Positions 1 to 5,219 of a stretch of DNA of 5,219 nt are shown here, one piece after another. How positions within the stretch are numbered: the stretch's first letter is position 1; every line of letters begins with the position of its first letter. The translations under genes and the position numbers were made by a program. The notes under the pieces are model-generated. The model did no database searches. It worked only from the letters and a program-made list of their open reading frames with translations, and had not been told where the DNA came from. The DNA is taken from assembly GCA_049967035.1 (NCBI GenBank), contig JBMFTM010000030.1, positions 1 through 5,219 of the forward strand, read 5' to 3'. Source of the stretch: Acidifodinimicrobium sp049967035. GTDB lineage: Archaea; Nanobdellota; Nanobdellia; Parvarchaeales; Parvarchaeaceae.

Positions 1-74
1 GATAGCGAGACATCGCTTCCATCATCCGACATTAGCGTAAAATCTGGAAAAAGCTGTCCCTCTTTGATATTCAT
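1..74 (-). CDS. Peroxiredoxin (Bcp / AhpC-TSA family), N-terminal fragment
   Basis: Reading the minus strand from the ATG at 74-72 gives 24 intact codons before the window edge, beginning MNIKEGQLFPDFTL and continuing through a D-D-G-S-D-V-S-L stretch. This matches the usual opening of Bcp/AhpC-TSA peroxiredoxins: a short lead, G-x-x-x-P-D-F-T-L, then a D-G-x-x-V-S-L hairpin. Family members reduce hydrogen peroxide and organic peroxides through a peroxidatic cysteine about 40-50 residues in. That cysteine lies outside the window, so catalytic competence and the 1-Cys or 2-Cys subtype cannot be judged. No Shine-Dalgarno site precedes the ATG, but a TATA element lies 25-32 bases upstream, which fits a leaderless transcript. 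The gene is divergent from tyrS. Other thioredoxin-fold proteins with the same start, such as TlpA-like ones, are a less likely alternative. Confidence 0.8.
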   Translation of the reverse strand, partial: MNIKEGQLFPDFTLMSDDGSDVSL

Positions 75-98
75 ACTAATGAAAAAAAAAGATGCGGG

Positions 99-106
99 TA
101 TATAAA
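99..106 (-). promoter_or_regulatory. Candidate TATA box for the peroxiredoxin gene
   Basis: The minus-strand reading is TTTATATA, 25-32 bases upstream of the peroxiredoxin ATG at 74. This is the usual archaeal TATA-to-start distance for leaderless mRNA, and no ribosome-binding sequence lies between. The box is close to palindromic, so it could also serve plus-strand transcription toward tyrS with initiation near 125-130. The assignment rests on position and base composition only. Confidence 0.5.
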
Positions 107-171
107 CATTGAAAATGAAAGGGGTTAATCACTCGGTCTGAAAGAAGGAGTAAATAAGGAGGCTGTAAAGA

Positions 172-179
172 TATAAAAG
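172..179 (+). promoter_or_regulatory. Candidate TATA box for tyrS
   Basis: TATAAAAG, preceded by the purine-rich GTAAAGA that could act as a BRE, sits 23-30 bases before the tyrS ATG. Initiation at the normal archaeal distance would fall at about 200-202 and give a leaderless mRNA. That conflicts with the strong Shine-Dalgarno site at 186-195, which such a transcript would lack. Either the TATA-like sequence at 99-106 is the real promoter and the leader carries the ribosome-binding site, or both start sites are used. Confidence 0.4.
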
Positions 180-185
180 GTTCAA

Positions 186-195
186 AGGAGGAGGT
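186..195 (+). promoter_or_regulatory. Strong Shine-Dalgarno site for tyrS
   Basis: AGGAGGAGGT ends 6 bases before the ATG at 202. It is the strongest ribosome-binding sequence in the window and fixes the tyrS start. Two further AAGGAG-type purine tracts lie upstream at 145-150 and 156-162, with no start codon at a usable distance. Confidence 0.75.
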
Positions 196-201
196 ATTTA
201 C

Positions 202-1221
202 ATGGATAAAGATGAGAGATTTAAGATCGTGAAGAGGGGAACGGCTGAGATTGTTACCGAAGAGGAGATGAGATCCCTCCTTGCTGAGAAGGCTAAACCA
301 TCGGTATACATAGGACGGGCTACCACAGGCCCGCTTCATATAGGGCACCTTATATCCATAGGCAAACTGCTAGATTTTTCGCGGGCAGGATTCGAGACCA
401 AGATACTCCTGGCTGATATACACGCAGCCCTTGATGATTTGAAAGCAAAGTGGGAAGACTTGGATAAGCGGGTTGAATACACAAAGACCTGCATAGAACT
501 GTCATTTGATTGGAAAAACGGAAAGCCAAAGTTCTTCAGGGGCTCAGATTTTGAATTAAAGCATGATTACGTACTTGATGTGTTAAAGATCTCTTCTATG
601 TCAACTGTAGAGAGGGCAATGAGAGCCGCCTCGGAAGTAACCAGGATGAAAAATCCAAAGGTAAGCGAGCTGATATACCCGATAATGCAGGCTATTGATG
701 AACAGTACCTTGACGTTGATGCACAGCTAGGCGGTACGGACCAAAGGCATATTTTGATGTTTGCGAGGGAAACCCTCCCGCTGATCGGCTATAGAAAGAG
801 AGTGGAGGTGATGATGCCGCTTGTCACATCATTGCTCGGGCCCGGAACAAAGATGAGTTCTTCCATACCCAATAGCCATATAAAAGTTTATGAATCGGAG
901 GAATCGATAAAGAAGAAGATAAATGGAGCTTACTGCCCGGAGAAAGAAACGAAAGACAACTTCGTGCTTCAGATAGCAAACTACATAGTATTCGCAGCTG
1001 AGGATAAATTTAAAATTGAGAGGGCTTCCAAATTCGGGGGGGATGTGGTCTACTCCAGTTACGATGAGTTAGAGAAAGACTTTGTAAATGGCTCACTGCA
1101 CCCACTTGATCTCAAAAAAGCAGTCGGGGACTACCTGTCTGATAGGCTGAAGAATGTGAGAAGCTACTTTGACAAGCACCACGACACTTTAGAGGAGTTA
1201 GGGCCTGAATTTCTGCCTTAG
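202..1221 (+). CDS. tyrS: Tyrosyl-tRNA synthetase (archaeal/eukaryotic type)
   Basis: This cytosolic class I enzyme charges tRNA-Tyr with tyrosine using ATP. At 339 residues it is slightly longer than the roughly 306-residue Methanocaldococcus jannaschii enzyme, to which it aligns by eye along its whole length. The HIGH signature is H46-I-G-H49 and the KMSKS loop is K217-M-S-S-S221. The tyrosine pocket is recognisable: Y36 (Mj Y32), Y159 (Y151), Q163 (Q155), D166 (D158) and Q181 (Q173). These argue for tyrosine rather than tryptophan, the other class Ic substrate. The C-terminal anticodon-binding part keeps F278 and H300-P-L-D303, matching Mj F261 and H283-x-x-D286. Two differences stand out: the segment before HIGH is R-A-T-T-G (39-43) where relatives usually have F-E-P-S-G, and about 20 residues extend past the usual C-terminus. 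The gene appears monocistronic, divergent from a peroxiredoxin, and its start is set by a strong Shine-Dalgarno site. Confidence 0.95.
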   Translation: MDKDERFKIVKRGTAEIVTEEEMRSLLAEKAKPSVYIGRATTGPLHIGHLISIGKLLDFSRAGFETKILLADIHAALDDLKAKWEDLDKRVEYTKTCIELSFDWKNGKPKFFRGSDFELKHDYVLDVLKISSMSTVERAMRAASEVTRMKNPKVSELIYPIMQAIDEQYLDVDAQLGGTDQRHILMFARETLPLIGYRKRVEVMMPLVTSLLGPGTKMSSSIPNSHIKVYESEESIKKKINGAYCPEKETKDNFVLQIANYIVFAAEDKFKIERASKFGGDVVYSSYDELEKDFVNGSLHPLDLKKAVGDYLSDRLKNVRSYFDKHHDTLEELGPEFLP

Positions 1222-1252
1222 GATTAGGGTTTGCACCATCCTGCGAAGGCTG

Positions 1253-1284
1253 GTTATATAACACCGTTATATTTATATATACGG
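1253..1284 (+). promoter_or_regulatory. Promoter and possible operator of the regulator-suf operon
   Basis: The only gap before the suf cluster (1222-1300) contains the AT-rich run TTATATTTATATATA at 1267-1281. Its core, TTTATATATA (1272-1281), lies 20-29 bases before the regulator's ATG. With no Shine-Dalgarno site between, a leaderless transcript is likely. Around it are a perfect 10-base palindrome, GTTATATAAC (1253-1262), a second copy of its half GTTATAT at 1266-1272, 13 bases away, and short CCGT (1264-1267) and ACGG (1281-1284) arms flanking the TATA core. A repressor bound here would block TBP. The promoter call is fairly firm, but the operator is speculative because such repeats arise easily in AT-rich DNA. 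Confidence 0.6.
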
Positions 1285-1300
1285 ACACAATAGTTTTCCT

Positions 1301-1678
1301 ATGGCCGAAATATTCTGCAAGAAAACGCTCATGGAGATAATGCCCGCCACAAGGGCAGTGATAGCCGAGAAACTGCATGAGATGGATGCGAGCCAATCTT
1401 ACATATCTAAGAAGCTTGGGACGACGCAGCCGGCTGTGTCACAGTACCTAAAAGGCGCAAGGGGCAGAATAGCAGATGAGATGATCAAAAACAAAAGGAT
1501 GTCTAAATTCATCGAGGAAGTTATAAAGAACATGGAAGATGAAAGCTATGATTTGAATTCCCATACATGCGAGATATGCCGAGAAGCGAGGGAAAATAAA
1601 GTCGTAGACGTACCGAAAGGAAAGGATTTCCTTTGCCCAATAGAACTTATGGAGAAAAAACATGGAAAACAGGATTGA
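1301..1678 (+). CDS. Helix-turn-helix regulator with four cysteines, first gene of the suf operon
   Basis: This 125-residue protein has an XRE/Cro-like helix-turn-helix at about residues 16-54, with a scanning helix near 31-39 and a recognition helix near 42-51 (TQPAVSQYLKG). It resembles the archaeal COG2522 regulators, from memory of the family. A charged linker (about 55-85) leads to a small C-terminal region with C90-x2-C93 and C112; C6 lies in the N-terminal strand. These are the only cysteines, and as I recall the family the same four positions recur, so they may bind a metal or an Fe-S cluster. The start has no Shine-Dalgarno site but is preceded by a well-placed TATA element, consistent with leaderless translation. 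Its end overlaps sufC by 17 bases, so it is very likely cotranscribed with sufCBD. I infer that it regulates the suf genes and itself; the ligand and sense of regulation are unknown. Confidence 0.82.
   Translation: MAEIFCKKTLMEIMPATRAVIAEKLHEMDASQSYISKKLGTTQPAVSQYLKGARGRIADEMIKNKRMSKFIEEVIKNMEDESYDLNSHTCEICREARENKVVDVPKGKDFLCPIELMEKKHGKQD
1651..1654 (+). promoter_or_regulatory. Ribosome-binding site of sufC inside the regulator gene
   Basis: GGAG, followed by seven bases and the ATG at 1662, lies within the last codons of the upstream regulator. It supports the chosen sufC start, and with the 17-base overlap it suggests that translation of the two genes is coupled. Confidence 0.6.
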
Positions 1679-2390
1679 CATCGAGAAGTTAAGCGTGAGG
1701 ATAAAGGAGAAGAATCTGCTAAAGGAAGTAAGCCTTCATGTGAAGACTGGTGAGACTCACATATTGATGGGTCCGAACGGAAGTGGAAAGACGACGCTCG
1801 CAAGGGCGATATTAGGAGACAAGAGGTACACTGTAACGGAGGGGAGGATAAAATTCAATGGTACGGATATGCTCGGGCTAAAGCCACACGAAAGAGCCAG
1901 GCTGGGCATATTTGTAAGCTTTCAAGAACCTGTCACATTGCAAGGCGTGAATACACTAAGTTTTCTGAAAGCGTCCTATGAGAGCATCAACTCAACTAAG
2001 ATCGCCATGAGCGAATTCAAGAATATAGTTGGGAAGGATCTCCAGAGGATAGGGCTCCCTGAATCCATCAATGAGAGACATGTAAATGAAGGCTTTTCTG
2101 GCGGAGAAAAAAAGAAATTTGAGCTTCTTCAGCTTCTTTTGCTTAAACCAAAGATCGCAATACTAGATGAGATAGACACGGGGCTGGACTTGGATGCGAT
2201 GAAAGCCCTGTCTAATGCAGTGAATGAGATGCTACCAGAAACTGGATTCCTTATAATCACGCACAATGACAGAGTACTAAAACACATAAAACCTACACTG
2301 GTACACGTGATGAAAGAGGGGGGCATTACTAGATCAGGCGGTGTGGAGCTAGTTGAGGAAATAGAAAAGGGGGGATACAAAATCGACTGA
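1662..2390 (+). CDS. sufC: Fe-S cluster assembly ATPase SufC
   Basis: SufC is the soluble ABC-type ATPase of the SufBC2D complex. Its ATP-driven dimerisation reshapes the SufB-SufD pair during cluster assembly; it is not a transporter despite its ABC fold. The 242 residues match the usual family length (about 245-250) and carry every expected element in order: Walker A G37-P-N-G-S-G-K-T44, Q-loop Q88 in SFQEP, signature S146-G-G-E149, Walker B A166-I-L-D-E170, the D-loop G-L-D-L-D (174-178) and switch histidine H201. The SFQEP Q-loop context, G-F-S-G-G-E-K-K-K, and D-E-I-D-T-G-L-D are typical of SufC rather than other ABC proteins; T173 replaces the more common serine. The gene overlaps the regulator by 17 bases and is followed two bases later by sufB. 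Confidence 0.97.
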   Translation: MENRIDIEKLSVRIKEKNLLKEVSLHVKTGETHILMGPNGSGKTTLARAILGDKRYTVTEGRIKFNGTDMLGLKPHERARLGIFVSFQEPVTLQGVNTLSFLKASYESINSTKIAMSEFKNIVGKDLQRIGLPESINERHVNEGFSGGEKKKFELLQLLLLKPKIAILDEIDTGLDLDAMKALSNAVNEMLPETGFLIITHNDRVLKHIKPTLVHVMKEGGITRSGGVELVEEIEKGGYKID

Positions 2391-2392
2391 TA

Positions 2393-3784
2393 ATGGAAAA
2401 GCTGGAAATTAAGGCTGATAAATACGATTTCAAGGAGGACATAGATTACAAGATAAGGTTTCCGAACGGATTGTCAGAAAAGACCATCAAAAACCTATCA
2501 GATATAAAAGGGGAACCCAATTGGATGAGGGAATTCAGGCTTAACGCTTATAGGTTCTTCTCTCGGAGGCCTATGCCTAGCTGGATAGATGGGCTAGACA
2601 AGCTAAATCTGGATGATATTAGCTACTTTGCTCTCGCATCTGAAAAGAAATCTACGAGTTGGGATGAAGTGCCGCAGAAGATAAAGGACACGTATGATAA
2701 GCTTGGCATACCAGAGGCCGAAAAGAAAGCCCTCGGCGGAGTCGAAGCAATGTTTGACAGCACTGTTGTATACAATAACGTCAGAGAAGAACTAAAGAAA
2801 GAGGGAATAATATTTTGCGACACAGATTCCGCAGTAAAGGACTATCCAGAGCTGGTTAGGAAATACTTTGGAAAGGTAGTTTCTCCAAATGACAATAAAT
2901 TCGCCGCCCTCAATTCTGCACTTTGGTCTGGTGGCTCGTTTATATATGTTCCAAAAGGAGTGAAGGTTAAGCTACCACTGCAAGCATACTTCAGGATAAA
3001 TGCAGCTAACATGGGGCAGTTTGAGAGAACTTTGATAATAGCAGATGAAGGCGCAGACGTGACCTATATTGAAGGCTGCTCAGCCACCACCTACTCGAAG
3101 GAGTCATTACATGCAGCAGTTGTAGAGATAATAGCTATGAAAGGCGCACATGTAAAGTACATAACAATACAAAATTGGTCTAGCGACGTATATAATCTAG
3201 TCACCAAAAGAGCATTTGCGTATGAGAATGCATATGTCGAGTGGATAGACGCAAACATAGGAGCCAAACTCACAGCTAAATACCCCTCCGTCTATATGCT
3301 TGAGCCTGGAGCGAAGGCTAATATACTTTCAATAGCATTTGCTGACAAAGACCAGCACCAAGACGCCGGCGCTAAGGCTATACATCTGGCACCTGCGACA
3401 AGCTCAGTTATAAGGTCAAAGTCGATATGCTTGAACGGGGGGAGGACAACGTACAGGGGATTGGTAAAGATACCGCGCGGATCAAGAGACTCGAGCACAA
3501 GCGTCACATGCGATGCGCTCATATTCGATGACCATTCAAGAACAGATACATACCCTTATATGGAAATAAGCGAAGAGAGCGCAGACGTAAGCCATGAGGC
3601 ATCTGTCGGAAAGATCGGAGAAGACCAGAGGCTTTACATGGAGAGCCGAGGGATACCAGAAAATGAGGGAATAAATATGATAGTACTCGGATTCGTCGGC
3701 GAATTCGTAAAGGAGCTGCCACTTGAGTTCGCCCTTGAATTCAATAGGCTCATAAAAATAAACATGGAAAACGCAGTTGGATAG
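2393..3784 (+). CDS. sufB: Fe-S cluster scaffold protein SufB
   Basis: SufB is the scaffold subunit on which sulfur and iron are assembled into nascent clusters in the cytosolic SufBC2D complex. The 463 residues cover the full family length (E. coli about 495). After a helical N-terminal region (1-130) comes the beta-helix core with G-x-x-Q-H-Q-D-A-G-A-K (about 317-328), S-K-S-I (342-345) and Y-R-G-L-V (354-358), then the C-terminal helical SufC-binding part. Residues corresponding to functionally important E. coli positions are present: C229 in I-E-G-C-S (E. coli C254), C373 (C405), and H401-E402 (H433-E434) before the I-G-E-D-Q stretch. The ATG lies two bases after the sufC stop. The nearest G-rich tract (2369-2374) is 18 bases upstream, too far for a good Shine-Dalgarno site, so translation probably depends on coupling to sufC. 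Confidence 0.97.
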   Translation: MEKLEIKADKYDFKEDIDYKIRFPNGLSEKTIKNLSDIKGEPNWMREFRLNAYRFFSRRPMPSWIDGLDKLNLDDISYFALASEKKSTSWDEVPQKIKDTYDKLGIPEAEKKALGGVEAMFDSTVVYNNVREELKKEGIIFCDTDSAVKDYPELVRKYFGKVVSPNDNKFAALNSALWSGGSFIYVPKGVKVKLPLQAYFRINAANMGQFERTLIIADEGADVTYIEGCSATTYSKESLHAAVVEIIAMKGAHVKYITIQNWSSDVYNLVTKRAFAYENAYVEWIDANIGAKLTAKYPSVYMLEPGAKANILSIAFADKDQHQDAGAKAIHLAPATSSVIRSKSICLNGGRTTYRGLVKIPRGSRDSSTSVTCDALIFDDHSRTDTYPYMEISEESADVSHEASVGKIGEDQRLYMESRGIPENEGINMIVLGFVGEFVKELPLEFALEFNRLIKINMENAVG

Positions 3785-3789
3785 AGATT

Positions 3790-4989
3790 ATGGTCGACCT
3801 GTTCAAATCGTACATAGATATGAAACTTAGCATGTTGTCTATCCCGAGATGGCTAATCGATTATAAACAAAGAGAATTCAAAGAATTTAGATCGATTGAG
3901 TTCGAGGCAAATCCACTCTTCAAGAAAGACTCAGAAGCAAGGGAAAAAGTATTCATGAATGAGGAAGAGTTGATCGATTTCATCATGAATAATGGGTTGG
4001 ATAAAACAGTAGACTATAGGTTTAATAAAAAAAGTGATGGCGTAGCATACAGAGACATTATATCAATTGGAGGCGAGGACAGGTCCAGGAGTCTGATAGA
4101 GTATAATGAAAATTACCACGATAAAATGCGGCACCTGAACAATGCACTATTCACAGCAGGAAAGCTCATAGACCTACACGATGATATATCTGGGGAGTTG
4201 GATATGACAGAGACGACTAAGGATAAGCTAGAGATAAGCAAAGATGTGTTTCACGTTGAAAAAGGGAGCCAATCAAGGATTATCCTGGAACTTACAAATG
4301 AAACGGAGAACGCAAGGATATACAAAAATATAGACATATTCACAGAGGAAGACAGTAAGCTTACTATGTTTATAAAGCAGAACTTCAGAATGGAAACTAT
4401 CGCCTTGATAAATATATGGGTACATTCAAAGGGAGACATAGAGATGATTTCAGTAGACACAGGCGGGAAGATTGTAAGGTACAAGACCTACGCTGAACTA
4501 CTTAGTGGCAATACAAACTACAAAGAGAATAAGATCATGATATGTGATGGGAAACAAGATATAGATGTCACTGATTTTGTGAGGCACGTAGGTAAAAGCA
4601 CGAAGAGTGTTGTTAATTTCCGCACGTCTGCAGATGGAGACGCGAAGGTCGTAATAAAAGACATCATAACCATAGAAGAAGGAGCAGACAATTCGGATGC
4701 TTTCTTATCAAGCGAGGGGATAATACTAGGTGAAAACACGAAGATAAATTCAATCCCTGCACTTGAAATAAAAACAAGCAACGTTAAGGCTAAGCATTCA
4801 GCATCTACAAGGCATATTGATTATCAAAACGAGACTTACTGCTTAAGCAGGGGAATAGATGAGAAAGAAGCTAGGGAAATGATAGTCAACGGATTTCTAT
4901 TTGGTGGATTAGAGCTAGGGGATGAAGCACTGAAAGAAAGAATCGAGGCGAATAGCATCAAAGGAGCGGGTGGAAAAATTCAAAACTGA
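3790..4989 (+). CDS. sufD: Fe-S cluster assembly protein SufD (SufB paralogue)
   Basis: SufD pairs with SufB in the SufBC2D complex and is linked mainly to iron entry and to cluster formation at the SufB-SufD interface. The 399 residues are close to the usual 400-430. The N-terminal half is divergent. The end is diagnostic: a core region near 230-330 is followed by H336-S-A-S-T-x-x-I-D (336-344), Y350-C-L-S-R-G (350-355) and E-A-R-E-M-I-V-N-G-F (360-369), the family's H-x-A-(4)-I/L-D, SRG and GF elements. H336 corresponds to E. coli SufD H360; the E. coli C358 position is A334 here. Its place after sufB and its shorter length separate it from a second SufB. It starts five bases after the sufB stop without a convincing Shine-Dalgarno site, again suggesting coupled translation. 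Confidence 0.93.
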   Translation: MVDLFKSYIDMKLSMLSIPRWLIDYKQREFKEFRSIEFEANPLFKKDSEAREKVFMNEEELIDFIMNNGLDKTVDYRFNKKSDGVAYRDIISIGGEDRSRSLIEYNENYHDKMRHLNNALFTAGKLIDLHDDISGELDMTETTKDKLEISKDVFHVEKGSQSRIILELTNETENARIYKNIDIFTEEDSKLTMFIKQNFRMETIALINIWVHSKGDIEMISVDTGGKIVRYKTYAELLSGNTNYKENKIMICDGKQDIDVTDFVRHVGKSTKSVVNFRTSADGDAKVVIKDIITIEEGADNSDAFLSSEGIILGENTKINSIPALEIKTSNVKAKHSASTRHIDYQNETYCLSRGIDEKEAREMIVNGFLFGGLELGDEALKERIEANSIKGAGGKIQN

Positions 4990-5018
4990 ATTACTGAGAG
5001 ATTCAAAAAGATTAACAC

Positions 5019-5026
5019 ATATAATA
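5019..5026 (+). promoter_or_regulatory. Candidate TATA box for the DUF488 gene
   Basis: ATATAATA lies in the AT-rich gap after sufD, 28-35 bases before the ATG at 5054. At that spacing the transcript would start a few bases before the ATG. It is a weak element in generally AT-rich sequence; read-through from the suf operon is the alternative. Confidence 0.3.
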
Positions 5027-5053
5027 ATGGGAGGCAGAATAACTGCAAATTCA

Positions 5054-5219
5054 ATGAGAGATAAGGTAGTGTTCACTGTCGGGCACTCAACAAGGCACCT
5101 AAATGATTTTATTTTATTGATGAGGGAGAATAAAATTAGGGAAGTCATAGACATAAGAATTATACCAAAATCCAGACACAATCCGCAATTTAATTCAGAT
5201 CACTTGAAAAAAGCGCTGA
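5054..5219 (+). CDS. DUF488 family protein, N-terminal fragment
   Basis: The reading frame is open from upstream of 4970 to the right edge. From the ATG at 5054 it gives 55 codons starting MRDKVVFTVGHSTRHLNDF. It shows DUF488 hallmarks: V-F-T-V-G-H-S (6-12), a helix with L-L-M-R-E-N-K-I, then V-I-D-I-R-x-x-P-K-S (31-40) and N-P-Q-F-N (43-47), the equivalent of the usual D-V-R-x-x-P-x-S and P-x-F-N motifs. The biochemical function of DUF488 is not established to my knowledge. The start is uncertain. The 5054 ATG puts the first strand where relatives begin. ATG 5027 would add 9 residues, and GTG 4970, just 3 bases after an AAGGAG tract, would add 28 and overlap sufD by 20 bases. The 3' end lies outside the window. 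Whether it belongs to the suf transcript is unknown. Confidence 0.8.
   Translation, partial: MRDKVVFTVGHSTRHLNDFILLMRENKIREVIDIRIIPKSRHNPQFNSDHLKKAL

Noticed and set aside
79..141. Two tiny upstream reading frames (starting at ATG 79 and ATG 115) before tyrS
   Set aside because: Each has only 8 codons, no ribosome-binding site and no link to the tyrS start; they look like chance.
1220..1242. AGGAT...ATCCT inverted repeat just after tyrS as a terminator hairpin
   Set aside because: Only a 5-bp stem with a 13-base loop and no following T-run; it would be very weak, and archaeal termination relies on T tracts.
1222..1300. Possible tRNA, riboswitch or other structured RNA in the tyrS-regulator gap
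   Set aside because: No cloverleaf, T-loop sequence or extended pairing; most of the gap is an AT-rich promoter.
1448..1803. Minus-strand open frames across the regulator/sufC junction
   Set aside because: Composition is that of the reverse complement of real genes (rich in Ser, Phe, Leu), with no recognisable domain.
3292..3722. Minus-strand open frames antisense to sufB
   Set aside because: They lie wholly inside a clearly conserved sufB, show no family resemblance and no start signals; shadows of the plus-strand gene.
3790..4989. sufD read as a second sufB
   Set aside because: It lacks the I-E-G-C-S cysteine and the Q-H-Q-D segment of SufB and is shorter; the C-terminal H-S-A and SRG elements with position after sufB fit SufD.

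Overview
The window looks archaeal. The tyrosyl-tRNA synthetase is of the archaeal/eukaryotic type, arginine and isoleucine are written largely with AGG/AGA and ATA codons, and TATA boxes sit 20-32 bases before the start codons of genes that mostly lack a Shine-Dalgarno site, as in leaderless archaeal genes. The DNA is moderately AT-rich. A Thermoplasmata-like or small DPANN-type (Micrarchaeota/ARMAN-like) archaeon would fit, but the sequence alone does not settle the lineage.

Layout, left to right. (1) Positions 1-74, minus strand: the first 24 codons of a Bcp/AhpC-TSA peroxiredoxin that runs off the left edge. (2) Positions 75-201: a divergent intergenic region with promoter-like boxes for both directions. 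(3) Positions 202-1221, plus strand: tyrS. (4) Positions 1222-1300: a short gap with a strong TATA element embedded in small AT-rich repeats. (5) Positions 1301-4989, plus strand: a compact cluster of a four-cysteine helix-turn-helix regulator followed by sufC, sufB and sufD. The regulator overlaps sufC by 17 bases, and the next two gaps are 2 and 5 bases. (6) From about 5054 to the right edge, plus strand: the start of a DUF488 protein. No RNA gene, mobile element, CRISPR array or gene-free stretch over 300 bases is visible.

How the genes work together. SufB, SufC and SufD form the SufBC2D scaffold/ATPase complex that builds Fe-S clusters. The cysteine desulfurase (SufS/IscS), SufE/SufU and A-type carriers are not in the window, so sulfur delivery must be encoded elsewhere or use another source. 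The regulator is the first gene of the same apparent transcript and has cysteines arranged as C6, C90-x2-C93 and C112. The most interesting hypothesis here is that it is a metal- or Fe-S-binding sensor that controls its own suf operon, filling the role of bacterial IscR or SufR with an unrelated protein. That is inference, not demonstrated. The peroxiredoxin and tyrS are probably ordinary housekeeping neighbours.
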